DNA of 60,938 nucleotides from Candidatus Cibiobacter qucibialis (GCA_004000625.1 SAUS01000004.1:1-60938); one strand, 5' to 3'; positions 35,153-43,874 are shown, numbered from the stretch's first letter. Notes: generated by a model not told the origin, from the letters alone. Program-made: numbers and translations.

Positions 35153-36082
35153 ATGAAGCAAGCTAAGAAGCAAGCTAAAAATGGATTTACACTGATGGAA
35201 ATGCTGATTGTCATTGCAATCATTGCCATATTGATTGCAATTGCAATTCCGGTATTTGCGTCAAAGCTTGAAAAAGTCAGGGAAGCAGCAGACCTTGCAA
35301 ATGTTCGTTCCGCTTATGCACAGGTTTCCGCGGAGGCTCTGCTCGGGAATCCGGATGCCACCGTGACTGTCGACCTAAAGCAGAAGCAGGCCGACTGGCA
35401 ATCGCTGGATCCTGTGAATATCGGCGGTATTGTCCATTATAAAAACCAAGGAGACACGGATAATTGGAAAGGCGTTGCCGCGCCAAACGGAACCTGTGTT
35501 GTGTCGTATAATGAGGACCACGGTATCATTTTCACTTGGAGCGGAAAAGCCGCCCCAGCTGTACCTAAATACCCGTTTAACACAGATGTGACTGATTTCT
35601 TCTCGCTTCTATATGAAACAGATTTTTGGAAAAACGGCAGCATGAAAAACAACACAAACTTTGAGTTTGACTCCAGATGTTCAGATTCGAGCTATGTTCC
35701 GGCCATTACCGCAGCGATTGAAAAGCTGGACAACAGTCTTCTGCAGCAGCCTGATTGCACATGGGCTTACCTCGGCAACGGAAAAGACGGACAAGAAGCA
35801 AATCGCTACCTTTTCTGGACATCTCTGAACACTGACAAAGTCGGGGACGGACATAAAATTCCCGTAATTATTCAAACCGGCGATGGGAAATATTATGTTT
35901 CCGAAACCACGACCGGCAAGCGAAACGGCAAGAACTACGTCACCGTTTCGGAATCACTTACGCCGAACCAGTATAAACAGATTTTGAAAAACGGAGAACA
36001 ATTTTCCTCGTTGGAAGCGGCTTACGATGCCTATCTCAAAGCTCTGGGTGATTCCAAGTATGATTCGGTTCGTCAGTCTTAA
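35153..36082 (+). CDS. Orphan type IV prepilin-like protein
   Basis: A 309-residue protein with a classic class III signal. A basic leader MKQAKKQAKNG is followed by FTLMEMLIVIAIIAILIAIAIPVFA, with cleavage after Gly11, Phe at +1 and Glu at +5. A coiled-helix segment follows (KLEKVREAADLANVRSAYAQV), then a large globular C-terminal domain of unknown fold. It should be cut and N-methylated by a prepilin peptidase and assemble as a pilus or pseudopilus subunit. No other pilus genes are in the window. Codon use is more AT-rich than the surroundings, and it lies next to a tRNA gene, so it may be acquired DNA. The C-terminus is unusually long for a major pilin. Confidence 0.85.
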   Translation: MKQAKKQAKNGFTLMEMLIVIAIIAILIAIAIPVFASKLEKVREAADLANVRSAYAQVSAEALLGNPDATVTVDLKQKQADWQSLDPVNIGGIVHYKNQGDTDNWKGVAAPNGTCVVSYNEDHGIIFTWSGKAAPAVPKYPFNTDVTDFFSLLYETDFWKNGSMKNNTNFEFDSRCSDSSYVPAITAAIEKLDNSLLQQPDCTWAYLGNGKDGQEANRYLFWTSLNTDKVGDGHKIPVIIQTGDGKYYVSETTTGKRNGKNYVTVSESLTPNQYKQILKNGEQFSSLEAAYDAYLKALGDSKYDSVRQS

Positions 36083-36267
36083 GATGTTTTGCTCTGCTAT
36101 AATCTCTAATTTTGGAAAAAATCAAGATCCAAAAAGAAATACCGATTTTACCATAAAATCATTCGCTGTGCGCACTTTTTAATTTGGGCTATCCCATGTT
36201 AATGAAATCTCTGTGCTCCGTGCAAACTGTATCATCCGGATCTTTATATCTCTACCTTCAAGATTAG

Positions 36268-36298
36268 CGCCCTGATTTGTAAGAATCCGGGCGTTTTT
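36268..36298 (+). terminator. Terminator after the prepilin gene
   Basis: CGCCCTGATT and AATCCGGGCG form a stem around TGTAAG, followed by T5. It is 186 bp after the stop, so a longer 3' end or another small transcript may exist. Confidence 0.65.
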
Positions 36299-36339
36299 CG
36301 TTTTTGGTGGATTTTTCAAGTACGGCATTGGCAAACACC

Positions 36340-36790
36340 GCACGGTAGGGCGGCCAACTCTCTGCCCGCCGAAAAAACACGATGCGATAGGACGGGGTCA
36401 CCTGACCCCGCCGCGGCCTTATATTCCATAATGTATCAAGCGCTGCTTGGAGATGCAATCTTACTCTAAGTCTATGCTTGGTTCCCCTGGAGGGGAGCTG
36501 TCATTGCAGGTGAGGCTGGAGGGGTGTTTTCCCGTTCCAAGCTTAGGGTGTATCTGTAACAGAGGTTTTTTATGCACCCGCGGGTGTTTGTGATATTTCG
36601 GGGTGAGATATCCGGCCCGTTGTGGGGCATCGCCCCTCTACTTTGGGCAAGGCACATCGCCCATTTTTATTGTTCGCTCCGGGTGGGTTTCGGCGGGGTC
36701 GGGTGACCCCGGTCCTACCAGCCATTTTATGGTTTTCCGCCCATCATCAAATGCTCTGTGGGGAACGGTATTGACCGTTCCGAAAGTTTG
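36340..36790. repeat. Mosaic of variable-stem palindromes
   Basis: The gene-free region 36083-36942 holds several palindromes of the dispersed family: CGGGGTCA-CC-TGACCCCG (about 36393-36410), GGGGTCGGGTGACCCC (about 36694-36709), and GGAACGGT-ATTG-ACCGTTCC (about 36761-36782). A block near 36640-36670 (GGGCAAGGCACATCGCCCAT and following T-rich part) recurs near 39743. Confidence 0.6.
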
Positions 36791-36874
36791 CAAAGATCCA
36801 ACATCTCAAAATCAAATCACTTCGTCTATTCCCTATCCCACCAGCCAAAGAATTCCCATTTGGGGCACTACCAC

Positions 36875-36912
36875 AAAAACAGCCTTCGGCAAATGCCGAA
36901 GGCTGTTTTTAA
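36875..36912 (-). terminator. Terminator of the anchored repeat protein gene
   Basis: AAAACAGCCTTCGGC pairs with GCCGAAGGCTGTTTT around AAAT. On the minus strand it follows the gene ending at 36943. Confidence 0.85.
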
Positions 36913-36942
36913 ATAATTCAAAGCTCTATCACTTTACACTTA

Positions 36943-37902
36943 TCAGTTCAGCTTCTTGCGGTTGATGAACAGGTAAGCGGCAGCGCCGCCCAGTGCGGCA
37001 ACCAGAACGATGGCCAGACCTGCAACAGAGTTGCTGTTGGTGCTGGAAACGCCGGTCTGCGGGATGATCTTGCTGGAGTTATCAGCGGGGGTGTTGGACT
37101 TGGTAACATCCGGGGTGTTGGTCGGAGTATTGTCCGGGGTATTGGTTTTCTCAGTCGGGGTGTTTGCCGGAGTATTGGTCGGAGTGGTCTCCGGGATAAC
37201 CGGGGTGGTCGGAGTCACGACCGGGGTAGCGGTCGGCTCTGCCGGAGTGGCAGTCGGCTCTGCCGGGGTAGCAGTCGGCTCTACCGGAGTAGCAGTCGGC
37301 TCTGCCGGGGTAGCAGTCGGCTCTACCGGAGTAGCAGTCGGCTCAACCGGGGTAGCAGTCGGCTCTACCGGAGTAGCGGTCGGCTCTACCGGGGTAGCGG
37401 TCGGCTCTACCGGCTTCGGAGCTTCCATAAAGATGGGGTACAGGTAGATACCGCCTACCAGGCTGCCAACCGGGAATGCACCAAGGCCGCTGGTGCCCAG
37501 TTCAGTAGCATCGGCGCCCAGGACAAAGTGCTCTTTGCCCCAAACGTCCCAGCCCTTGAACTCCCAGCCCTCGTTTGCGATAACGGTGGGCAGAGTGATC
37601 GGAGTTTCCTCAAACTCGGCACGGTTCAGATAAGTCAGGGCAACATTGTCGGGATCGCTCTCGAAATGGCCCTTGGTGGTGTCCATAAAAATGGTAACAT
37701 CCACCACGCGCACACAGGAAGCGCTGTCTTCGCTTGCAGCTTCGTCAGCGGTGTTGTCCTGTGCAGCCTCCTCCACTACTGCGGGTGCAGCAGCTTCCTC
37801 GGTGGTCTCGGTTTCTGCATACGCCGATACAGGCAGACAAACTGCCAAGGCAACAGCCGTAACCAGCGTAAGCAGACGCGAAAACCTGCTCGTCTTTTGC
37901 AT
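36943..37902 (-). CDS. Sortase-anchored surface protein with PVEPTAT repeats
   Basis: A 319-residue secreted protein. Signal peptide 1-29 (cut near AYA-ET). An acidic Ala/Glu stretch extends to about 62. One folded domain (about 63-158) has EGWEFKGWDVWG, resembling the InlB-type B repeat. Nine tandem heptapeptides PVEPTAT/PAEPTAT follow (164-226), then a Thr/Pro/Asn-rich stalk. The C-terminal sorting signal has IPQTG (an LPXTG variant), a hydrophobic helix and the RKK tail. It lies 85 bp after the sortase gene and is very likely its substrate. The stalk would carry the small domain through the cell wall. Confidence 0.9.
   Translation of the reverse strand: MQKTSRFSRLLTLVTAVALAVCLPVSAYAETETTEEAAAPAVVEEAAQDNTADEAASEDSASCVRVVDVTIFMDTTKGHFESDPDNVALTYLNRAEFEETPITLPTVIANEGWEFKGWDVWGKEHFVLGADATELGTSGLGAFPVGSLVGGIYLYPIFMEAPKPVEPTATPVEPTATPVEPTATPVEPTATPVEPTATPAEPTATPVEPTATPAEPTATPAEPTATPVVTPTTPVIPETTPTNTPANTPTEKTNTPDNTPTNTPDVTKSNTPADNSSKIIPQTGVSSTNSNSVAGLAIVLVAALGGAAAYLFINRKKLN
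37225..37413 (-). repeat. Nine 21-bp tandem repeats in the surface protein gene
   Basis: Nine in-frame 21-bp units encode PVEPTAT (six) or PAEPTAT (three). Units differ mainly at wobble positions and at the Val/Ala codon, so copy number could change by slippage without a frameshift. Confidence 0.92.
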
Positions 37903-37987
37903 AATTTTACTCCCTTTCCAAAATTATATCCCAAACGCAAAGGTACGGATTGCTGTTGCCTTTGTGCCCAGAATTCAAATAAAGATT

Positions 37988-38857
37988 TTACGCCCCGGCC
38001 GGCCAGCGGGCTGGAAGCAGCGGGTCCGGATTGACGGTAACTTCATCCGCCGTCAGCGTTTCCCCGTCCCGCAGCGGGCGTGCCATAATCAGCAGGCGGG
38101 CATCCGACATTTCATAGGTACAGGTACACAATGTCAAAAGCCGTTCGTCTGCGCGGGCATAATCGCCCGTGGTATAAAACGCGCGCTTGGCCACTTCATC
38201 CAGGTATTCCTGCTCTGCCGCATCATCGGCAAAGTTCACATACTGGTTAAAGTGGAACACATCGCCATCGCTTTCGCGCGTGGTAATTGCATAAACTGCC
38301 ACGATCTTGTAGTACTGGCCACCGTTCAGGCTGTCCAGCTCAATGACCGGGTGTTCCTGATAATATTCCGGCTCGCGGTAATTTTGCAGGCTGGAAAACC
38401 GCACCGTATCCCCCACGCCCATGTTGTGGCCGTACAGGATCAAATGGCGGCTTTGCTGGATATCGCACTCATAATCCAGGTACGGCAGGCCCAGGTCATC
38501 CCAGTTGCCATCCAGGTCGTGCTTTAAGTAGTAGCTGTTGTCCCCTTCTCTTTGCATCACCGGCAGGTCAACATCGGTATCGTCGATCTTGATCCAGCCG
38601 ATCACTTCGGGGTTACGCTCCAGCAGTGCGGTAAAATTCCGCGGTTCCGGGGTAACGGCGGGCTGCACGGTGGGGGCCATGGTAACCTGCGGCTCCGGCG
38701 TCTGCTCTGGTTCTGCAGTCTGCACCACCGGCGGGCTCTCGCTCACCATCTTGCGCTGCTGCAGCCAGTTGGGCAGTTGCAGTGCCGCCATAGCAATCAA
38801 CGCCGCCGCCATACCGGAGCAAAACACCCCTGCAAGAATGCGCGACTGCTGGCTCAC
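37988..38857 (-). CDS. Class B sortase
   Basis: A 289-residue membrane-bound transpeptidase. An N-terminal helix (about 8-30) and a Pro/Glu/Thr linker precede a sortase domain that starts near NPEVIGWIKI. Catalytic residues: His144 in LILYGHNMG, Cys246 in LLTLCTCTYEM (SrtB-type TLxTC), and Arg254 in DARLLIMAR. The layout with an insert between the His and the Cys is the class B form. The start is a GTG overlapping the TGA of the lipoprotein gene (GTGA). The IPQTG protein just downstream is the obvious substrate. Confidence 0.92.
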   Translation of the reverse strand: MSQQSRILAGVFCSGMAAALIAMAALQLPNWLQQRKMVSESPPVVQTAEPEQTPEPQVTMAPTVQPAVTPEPRNFTALLERNPEVIGWIKIDDTDVDLPVMQREGDNSYYLKHDLDGNWDDLGLPYLDYECDIQQSRHLILYGHNMGVGDTVRFSSLQNYREPEYYQEHPVIELDSLNGGQYYKIVAVYAITTRESDGDVFHFNQYVNFADDAAEQEYLDEVAKRAFYTTGDYARADERLLTLCTCTYEMSDARLLIMARPLRDGETLTADEVTVNPDPLLPARWPAGA

Positions 38858-39339
38858 AGAGCTGCCTCCACAAAGTAGGCATCGCCTTTGCTGCCATCGG
38901 TCTTGTATTCCTGATACGCAATGGTGCAGCTGGTGCTGCCATCGGGGATTTCAGCCATCAGCCAGTCGCTGCGCTCCTGGCCGGGGGTCAGCTCATAAGC
39001 ATACGGCATCATGGTATCATCCACTGCGTTCAGGCAGGTGCCGTAATCGCTGTCGCCCTCGCCCCACTGAATCTGGAAATCCTGCAGGAACATCGTGTAG
39101 GTCTGGCTGCTGGTGTTCTTGATGTTCAGGCGCATGCGCACCAGGCATTCGCCATCCGGGATATCAATGCCGGGGTAGCTTTCCACCAGGCTGACATCCG
39201 TAATGGAAAAGTCAAACAGTGCCGTGCTGACCGTTTCGCCTGCCGTATTGTTATGTGCGTTTGTTTTACCGCAGGCGGTCAGCAGCAATGCCATACCCAG
39301 CACAGCTGCAAGGCCCGGCGCTGCCAAAGTCCGTCTCAT
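38854..39339 (-). CDS. DUF4352-like lipoprotein
   Basis: A 161-residue lipoprotein. The signal ends LLTAC with the lipidated Cys, then a short linker and an Ig-like domain resembling DUF4352 (FDFSITDVSLVESYPG, CLVRMRLNIKNTSSQTYTM, ERSDWLMAEIPDGS, CTIAYQEY). It is first in the lipoprotein-sortase-substrate operon, with stop/start overlap to the sortase. The start at 39339 follows TAGGAGAA. The role is unknown; it may hold or chaperone the substrate near the sortase. Confidence 0.75.
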   Translation of the reverse strand: MRRTLAAPGLAAVLGMALLLTACGKTNAHNNTAGETVSTALFDFSITDVSLVESYPGIDIPDGECLVRMRLNIKNTSSQTYTMFLQDFQIQWGEGDSDYGTCLNAVDDTMMPYAYELTPGQERSDWLMAEIPDGSTSCTIAYQEYKTDGSKGDAYFVEAAL

Positions 39340-39427
39340 GCTATGTTCTCCTACTTTTCCGTGTTGCCATTGCACAAGTATTTAACATCTGTTCAACGTT
39401 AAAAATACAGGGCAATGTACAGCTATC

Positions 39428-39456
39428 ATATTATCACGCCGCGCTTGTTTTGTCAA
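39428..39456 (-). promoter_or_regulatory. Promoter of the sortase operon
   Basis: Minus-strand TTGACA (39451-39456), 17 bp, TAATAT (39428-39433), about 90 bp before the lipoprotein start. Confidence 0.75.
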
Positions 39457-39599
39457 TCAAAAAAGCACGGTCTTCTGCAGTCTGTTTTGTCATTTTTGTT
39501 GTTGAGCTGATGTTGTGTAGGGGTAGTATAACTGCGCGGCGGCATGTTTTATGCATTGGCAGCGTTTCTCTGCGGCGGCCAGAGGGCTGGCTGTTCCAC

Positions 39600-39815
39600 C
39601 GGTCGTTTTTCTGTTTGGTACACATGATACCTTGCTCTGTAGGGAGCTGTCTTGACCATTCCGGAGCTTTGGCACATCTGCCATAATGAGATTTGCCGCA
39701 AGGTTTGTCTGCGGTGTCGGGGACGCTGCTCCCCTACTGTGGGGCAAGGTATATCACACATTTTTATTGTACGGTCGGGCCGCCTTCAGTGGGGGGCGGG
39801 TGCCCCACCCTACCA
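39600..39815. repeat. Mosaic palindromic repeats
   Basis: The gene-free gap 39460-39818 contains a decayed palindrome CTGTAGGGAGCTGTCTTGAC (from about 39636), a block near 39743 similar to that near 36640 (GGGCAAGGTATATCACACAT), and a reversed copy with stem GGGGCGGGTGCCCC (about 39785-39805). Confidence 0.55.
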
Positions 39816-39818
39816 TAC

Positions 39819-39852
39819 AAAAAGCTGCACAGCGTTTGGGCTGTGCAGCTTC
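39819..39852 (-). terminator. Terminator of the acidic membrane protein gene
   Basis: AGCTGCACAGC pairs with GCTGTGCAGCT; on the minus strand a T5 follows. Confidence 0.85.
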
Positions 39853-39881
39853 ATCAAAATTATCGTTTTGTCAGCAGGAGC

Positions 39882-40817
39882 TTATTCCGTACCTGAACTA
39901 TCCTGCGCATCCCCACCGGTATCCCCGGTATCAGCTTCAGGTTCGCTCTGGGCATCGGTCTGGTCGTCCGCCGTGCTGTCCGGTTCAGCGGTGCCGTCGG
40001 CGGTATCACCTGTGGGATTGCCGGTATCGGCCACGGTGGAATCCAGGTTGTTCTGCACCAACTCCTGCGGGTCACCGGAATCGGTAGTCGGGGCTGCGGT
40101 CGAAGCAGACACTTCGGGCTGCATATCGCTTTCCTGCAATGCACTCAGATACCACTTACGGCCCTCGCCGCGGGTGAACACATAGTCCATATACTTGGTC
40201 GGCTCCGTGGGGGCGGTCAGGTTGATCTCGCCGCTGGAGCTATTGTTGATGGTGGGGATATAGCCAACCGTCACATAGGTCTTGCCGCTCTGGGTGGAAA
40301 TCTTTTCCACTTCCGGGGTATACATAGCCACCATGCTGGTAACAGGAACCAGATAGCCCTGCTTTTCCTCGTCATAGGTATAATTGAACTCTTCGGTCTG
40401 GAAAGAGCCATCGGTGATCTTGTAATCCGGGCCAAGCAGGTTGGTCAGGTAGGTGTCAACTTCCAGTTTGGGCAGAATGATGGAGCCAGTTTCGCTGTCG
40501 CGCTCATAGTCGCTCAGGCCGTTATCCCGCTTTTGGATCTGGTACACGGCGCCCCAGATGGCAGCCTGTAAAAACTCCGACTGATCCACCTTGCTCACAT
40601 CGTCAAACGGCATAGTGTCAAACATGACAAGACCGTACAGACGGTCGGCATAGCTCTGGCGGCGTTCGGTATCATCCAACGCGCTGCGCAGCACGCCAAC
40701 CACCCAGCTTAATACGGTAAACAGACCAATGATAATCAATACGATTGCCACTGCACCCACGATCTGGCGTGAAAAGCGGCGGTTATTGCGCAGTTGTTCT
40801 TCTCTGGAAATTGCCAT
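39882..40817 (-). CDS. Single-pass membrane protein with acidic low-complexity tail, unknown function
   Basis: A 311-residue protein. It has a short basic cytoplasmic start (MAISREEQLRNNRRFSRQ), one membrane helix (about 19-42), and an extracellular domain (about 43-225) with a LPKLEVDTYLTNLLGPDYKI core. The long Asp/Glu/Thr/Gly tail (226-311) is nearly free of basic residues. No lipobox or sorting motif. Weak resemblance to NTF2-like lumenal domains of conjugation or spore proteins is possible but not shown. A GAGG lies before the ATG. It sits between the sortase operon and the rfb genes, so an envelope role is likely by context only. Confidence 0.7.
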   Translation of the reverse strand: MAISREEQLRNNRRFSRQIVGAVAIVLIIIGLFTVLSWVVGVLRSALDDTERRQSYADRLYGLVMFDTMPFDDVSKVDQSEFLQAAIWGAVYQIQKRDNGLSDYERDSETGSIILPKLEVDTYLTNLLGPDYKITDGSFQTEEFNYTYDEEKQGYLVPVTSMVAMYTPEVEKISTQSGKTYVTVGYIPTINNSSSGEINLTAPTEPTKYMDYVFTRGEGRKWYLSALQESDMQPEVSASTAAPTTDSGDPQELVQNNLDSTVADTGNPTGDTADGTAEPDSTADDQTDAQSEPEADTGDTGGDAQDSSGTE

Positions 40818-40934
40818 TCAAAAAACCTCAAGATCATTAAAAATTCAGAATAATGGATAATCGTAAAAACACGCATGTACGCGCATCATACGGTTCGAGT
40901 TTTTGCTTATAGTGCAGAATTAGTATACCACAAA

Positions 40935-40960
40935 CGCCGCCGCTTTGCAAAGCGGCGGCG
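40935..40960 (-). terminator. Strong hairpin after rfbB
   Basis: CGCCGCCGCTTTG and CAAAGCGGCGGCG form a 26-bp perfect palindrome downstream of rfbB; only a short T3 follows on the minus strand. Confidence 0.7.
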
Positions 40961-40996
40961 GGGTGTTTTGCAGAATTTAACAAATGTGCGGCAGCA

Positions 40997-42061
40997 TTAC
41001 TTGTTTTTGTACATCTGCTCGTAATACTTCTGGTAGTTGCCGCTGGTCACGTGGTTCATCCACTCTTCGTGGGCCAGGTACCAGTCAATGGTCAGCACAA
41101 TGCCCTTCTCGAACGGGGTTTCGGGGTACCAGCCAAGATCGTTCTTGATCTTGGTGGGGTCAATGCCGTAACGGCGGTCATGACCCAGGCGGTCCGCCAC
41201 GTGCTTGATCAGCTCTTCGCTGATGCCCTCATCCTTCAGGCGGTCATGCAGCTGCTCGATGACAGTCTTGACGATGAAGATGTTGGGGCGCTCGTTATGG
41301 CCGCCGACATTGTAAACTTCGCCGTCCTTGCCGCCGTTGGCAACCATATCAATGGCTTTGCAGTGGTCCATGACATACAGCCAGTCACGGATCTGCATGC
41401 CATCGCCGTAAACCGGCAGGGTCTTGTGGTGCTTGGCGTTGTTGATGAGCAGCGGAATCAGCTTTTCGGGGAACTGATACGGACCATAGTTGTTGGAGCA
41501 GCGGGTGATGTTGATGGGCATGCCATAGGTATCATGGAATGCTTTCACGAACATATCGGCGCTGGCTTTGGAAGCGGAGTACGGGCTGTGCGGGCACAGC
41601 GGGGTCGTTTCCATAAAGTAGCCTTCGGCACCCAGGGCACCGTATACTTCATCGGTGGAAACCTGCAGGTACTTTTTGCCTTCCTTCCAGGTCTTGGCGT
41701 CGGCATCGTACCAGGCATCCTTGCAGCACTGCAGCAGATTAACGGTGCCCAGAACATTGGACTCAACAAAAATTTCCGGGTTGCGGATGCTGCGGTCAAC
41801 GTGGCTTTCGGCAGCAAAGTTGATGACGTAATCCGGGTCATATTTGGCGATCAGGTCGGTGACAAGGGCCTTATCGCAGATATCACCCTTAACAAAGATA
41901 TGGCGGGCATCGTCCTTGATATCTTCCAGATTTTCCAGGTTGCCGGCATAGGTCAGCTTATCCAGGTTGACCAGGCGGATATCCTGGTATTTTTCCAGCA
42001 TATAGTGGACAAAGTTGGAGCCAATAAAACCGGCACAGCCGGTAACAAGATAAGTTTTCAT
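40997..42061 (-). CDS. rfbB: dTDP-glucose 4,6-dehydratase
   Basis: A 354-residue NAD-dependent dehydratase making dTDP-4-keto-6-deoxyglucose. TGCAGFIGSNF binds NAD, STDEVYGALG carries the catalytic Thr-Asp-Glu, and YSASKASAD gives the Tyr-Lys pair; RCSNNYGPYQFPEKLIP is the family block. It begins directly after the rfbD stop codon, so the two are co-translated. Part of the L-rhamnose pathway. Confidence 0.96.
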   Translation of the reverse strand: MKTYLVTGCAGFIGSNFVHYMLEKYQDIRLVNLDKLTYAGNLENLEDIKDDARHIFVKGDICDKALVTDLIAKYDPDYVINFAAESHVDRSIRNPEIFVESNVLGTVNLLQCCKDAWYDADAKTWKEGKKYLQVSTDEVYGALGAEGYFMETTPLCPHSPYSASKASADMFVKAFHDTYGMPINITRCSNNYGPYQFPEKLIPLLINNAKHHKTLPVYGDGMQIRDWLYVMDHCKAIDMVANGGKDGEVYNVGGHNERPNIFIVKTVIEQLHDRLKDEGISEELIKHVADRLGHDRRYGIDPTKIKNDLGWYPETPFEKGIVLTIDWYLAHEEWMNHVTSGNYQKYYEQMYKNK

Positions 42062-42964
42062 TTATTTACCATCCCAATTATTGAAAAAGTCCTGAATTGC
42101 ATCTTTCCAGTCGCGCATGTCATCGCCGACACTGCACCGCAGGGCGCGGTTTTCCAGTGCGCTCCATGCCGGGCGGTCTGCGGATTTGGGGTTCATCTCT
42201 TTGTACTGTGCGCTGGTAACGGGCTTTACGGTGCACGGCAGGCCGGACAGGCGGATGATCTCGGATGCGAAATCATACCAGCTGCAAATACCGCTGCCGG
42301 TGCAGTGGTAAATGCCGTAATCATGGCTGACTGCCAGCTTTAAGATATGGTAGGCCAGATCCACCGCATTGGTGGGGTTGCCCAGCTGGTCGTTGACAAC
42401 ATTCAGGGTGTCATGCGTTTTGGCCAGGTTGACCATAGTTTTGACAAAGTTTTTGCCGTAATAGCTGTACAGCCAAGCCGTGCGCACAATAAAGTGGCGG
42501 CGGCAGAACTGCTGCACATAGGTTTCGCCCAGCAGTTTGGTCTGGCCGTAGGCCGAAATGGGGGCGGGCAGGGCGCTTTCATCCAACGCCACACCGCCGT
42601 TGGCTGTACCGGAGAATACATAGTCAGTAGAAACATGGATCAGGCGGGCATTAATCTTTTCGCATGCCAATGCCAGGTTGCGCGGGCCAAGGGCGTTGAC
42701 GCGGTAAGCGGCATCGCGGTTGGTTTCGCAGCCATCCACGTTGGTAAAAGCAGCGCAGTTGATGACGGTATCCGGCTGGATGCGGCGGATATAGGTCACA
42801 GTGGCTTCGCGGTCGGTAATATCCAGCTCATCCACATCAACGGCGATCACCGTTGCTTTGCGCAGGCGCTCCGGCAGCGGGCCAAGGGCGCATTCTTCAT
42901 CGGCCAGCTGTTTTTGCAGCTCGGTTCCAAGCTGTCCATGGCAGCCGGTAATCAGAATTTTCAT
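42062..42964 (-). CDS. rfbD: dTDP-4-dehydrorhamnose reductase
   Basis: A 300-residue short-chain reductase that makes dTDP-L-rhamnose. GCHGQLGTELQ is the cofactor loop, STDYVFSG and YGQTKLLGE (YxxxK) hold the catalytic residues, and FIVRTAWLYSYYGKNFVKTM is typical. It lies 25 bp after rfbA. Confidence 0.95.
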   Translation of the reverse strand: MKILITGCHGQLGTELQKQLADEECALGPLPERLRKATVIAVDVDELDITDREATVTYIRRIQPDTVINCAAFTNVDGCETNRDAAYRVNALGPRNLALACEKINARLIHVSTDYVFSGTANGGVALDESALPAPISAYGQTKLLGETYVQQFCRRHFIVRTAWLYSYYGKNFVKTMVNLAKTHDTLNVVNDQLGNPTNAVDLAYHILKLAVSHDYGIYHCTGSGICSWYDFASEIIRLSGLPCTVKPVTSAQYKEMNPKSADRPAWSALENRALRCSVGDDMRDWKDAIQDFFNNWDGK

Positions 42965-42989
42965 CTTGTGCCTCTTTCTTTATACCGCA

Positions 42990-43874
42990 TCAATATTTCA
43001 GGCGGTCATCGGCAACATTGCGCAGATGCTGGCCATAGGGGCTTTTGCCATAGCGCTCGGCGCTTTCCAACAGTTTGCCGCGGTTGATCCAGCCGTATTT
43101 ATAGGCGATCTCTTCCGGGGCGGAGATCTTGATGCCCTGGCGCTGTTCAATCATGCGCACAAAGTCGGCGGCTTCCACCAGGCTGTCCATCGTGCCGGTA
43201 TCCAGCCAGGCATAGCCGCGGCCCAGCAGCTGCACATCCAGCTTGCCTTCCTGCAGGTACATCTCATTCAGGGTGGTAATTTCCAGTTCGCCGCGGGCGC
43301 TGGGCTTTACCTGTTTTGCCTTTTCGCACACATCTTTGCTGTAAAAATACAGGCCGGTAACCGCATAGTTGCTCTTGGGCTGTGCGGGCTTTTCTTCAAT
43401 GGAAGTTGCCTGGCCGTTTTCGTCAAATGCCACCACACCGAAGCGTTCGGGATCGGTGACATAGTAGCCGAACACAGTGCTGCGGCCGGCTTCGGCGTTG
43501 GCGGTAGCGGACTTGAGCCGCTTGGAGAAACCTGCGCCGTAGAAAATATTATCGCCCAGCACCATAGCGCAGGGCTCACCGTTAATAAACTCTTCACCCA
43601 GGATAAAGGCCTGTGCCAGACCGTCCGGGGAGGGCTGCACTTTATATTGCAGATGCAGGCCGTACTGGCTGCCATCCCCCAGCAGCGCTTCAAAGCGCGG
43701 CGTATCGGTTGGGGTGGAAATGATCAGGATATCCTGGATGCCTGCCAGCATCAGGGTAGACAGCGGGTAATAGATCATGGGCTTATCATACACAGGCAGA
43801 AGCTGCTTGGATGTGACCATGGTCAGCGGGTACAGGCGGGTACCAGCACCGCCGGCGAGGATGATACCTTTCAT
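42990..43874 (-). CDS. rfbA: Glucose-1-phosphate thymidylyltransferase
   Basis: A 294-residue enzyme making dTDP-glucose. LAGGAGTRLYPLT is the nucleotide-binding start, followed by SKQLLPVYDKPMIYYPL, MVLGDNIFYG and RGYAWLDTGTMDSL. The start at 43874 follows AAAAGGAGCG. It is first of an rfbA-rfbD-rfbB operon that lacks rfbC, the 3,5-epimerase needed to complete rhamnose synthesis. Confidence 0.96.
   Translation of the reverse strand: MKGIILAGGAGTRLYPLTMVTSKQLLPVYDKPMIYYPLSTLMLAGIQDILIISTPTDTPRFEALLGDGSQYGLHLQYKVQPSPDGLAQAFILGEEFINGEPCAMVLGDNIFYGAGFSKRLKSATANAEAGRSTVFGYYVTDPERFGVVAFDENGQATSIEEKPAQPKSNYAVTGLYFYSKDVCEKAKQVKPSARGELEITTLNEMYLQEGKLDVQLLGRGYAWLDTGTMDSLVEAADFVRMIEQRQGIKISAPEEIAYKYGWINRGKLLESAERYGKSPYGQHLRNVADDRLKY

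Noticed and set aside
37225..37413. Regular 21-bp repeats resembling a CRISPR array
   Set aside because: The repeats are tandem without spacers, in frame, and encode the PVEPTAT stalk of a surface protein.
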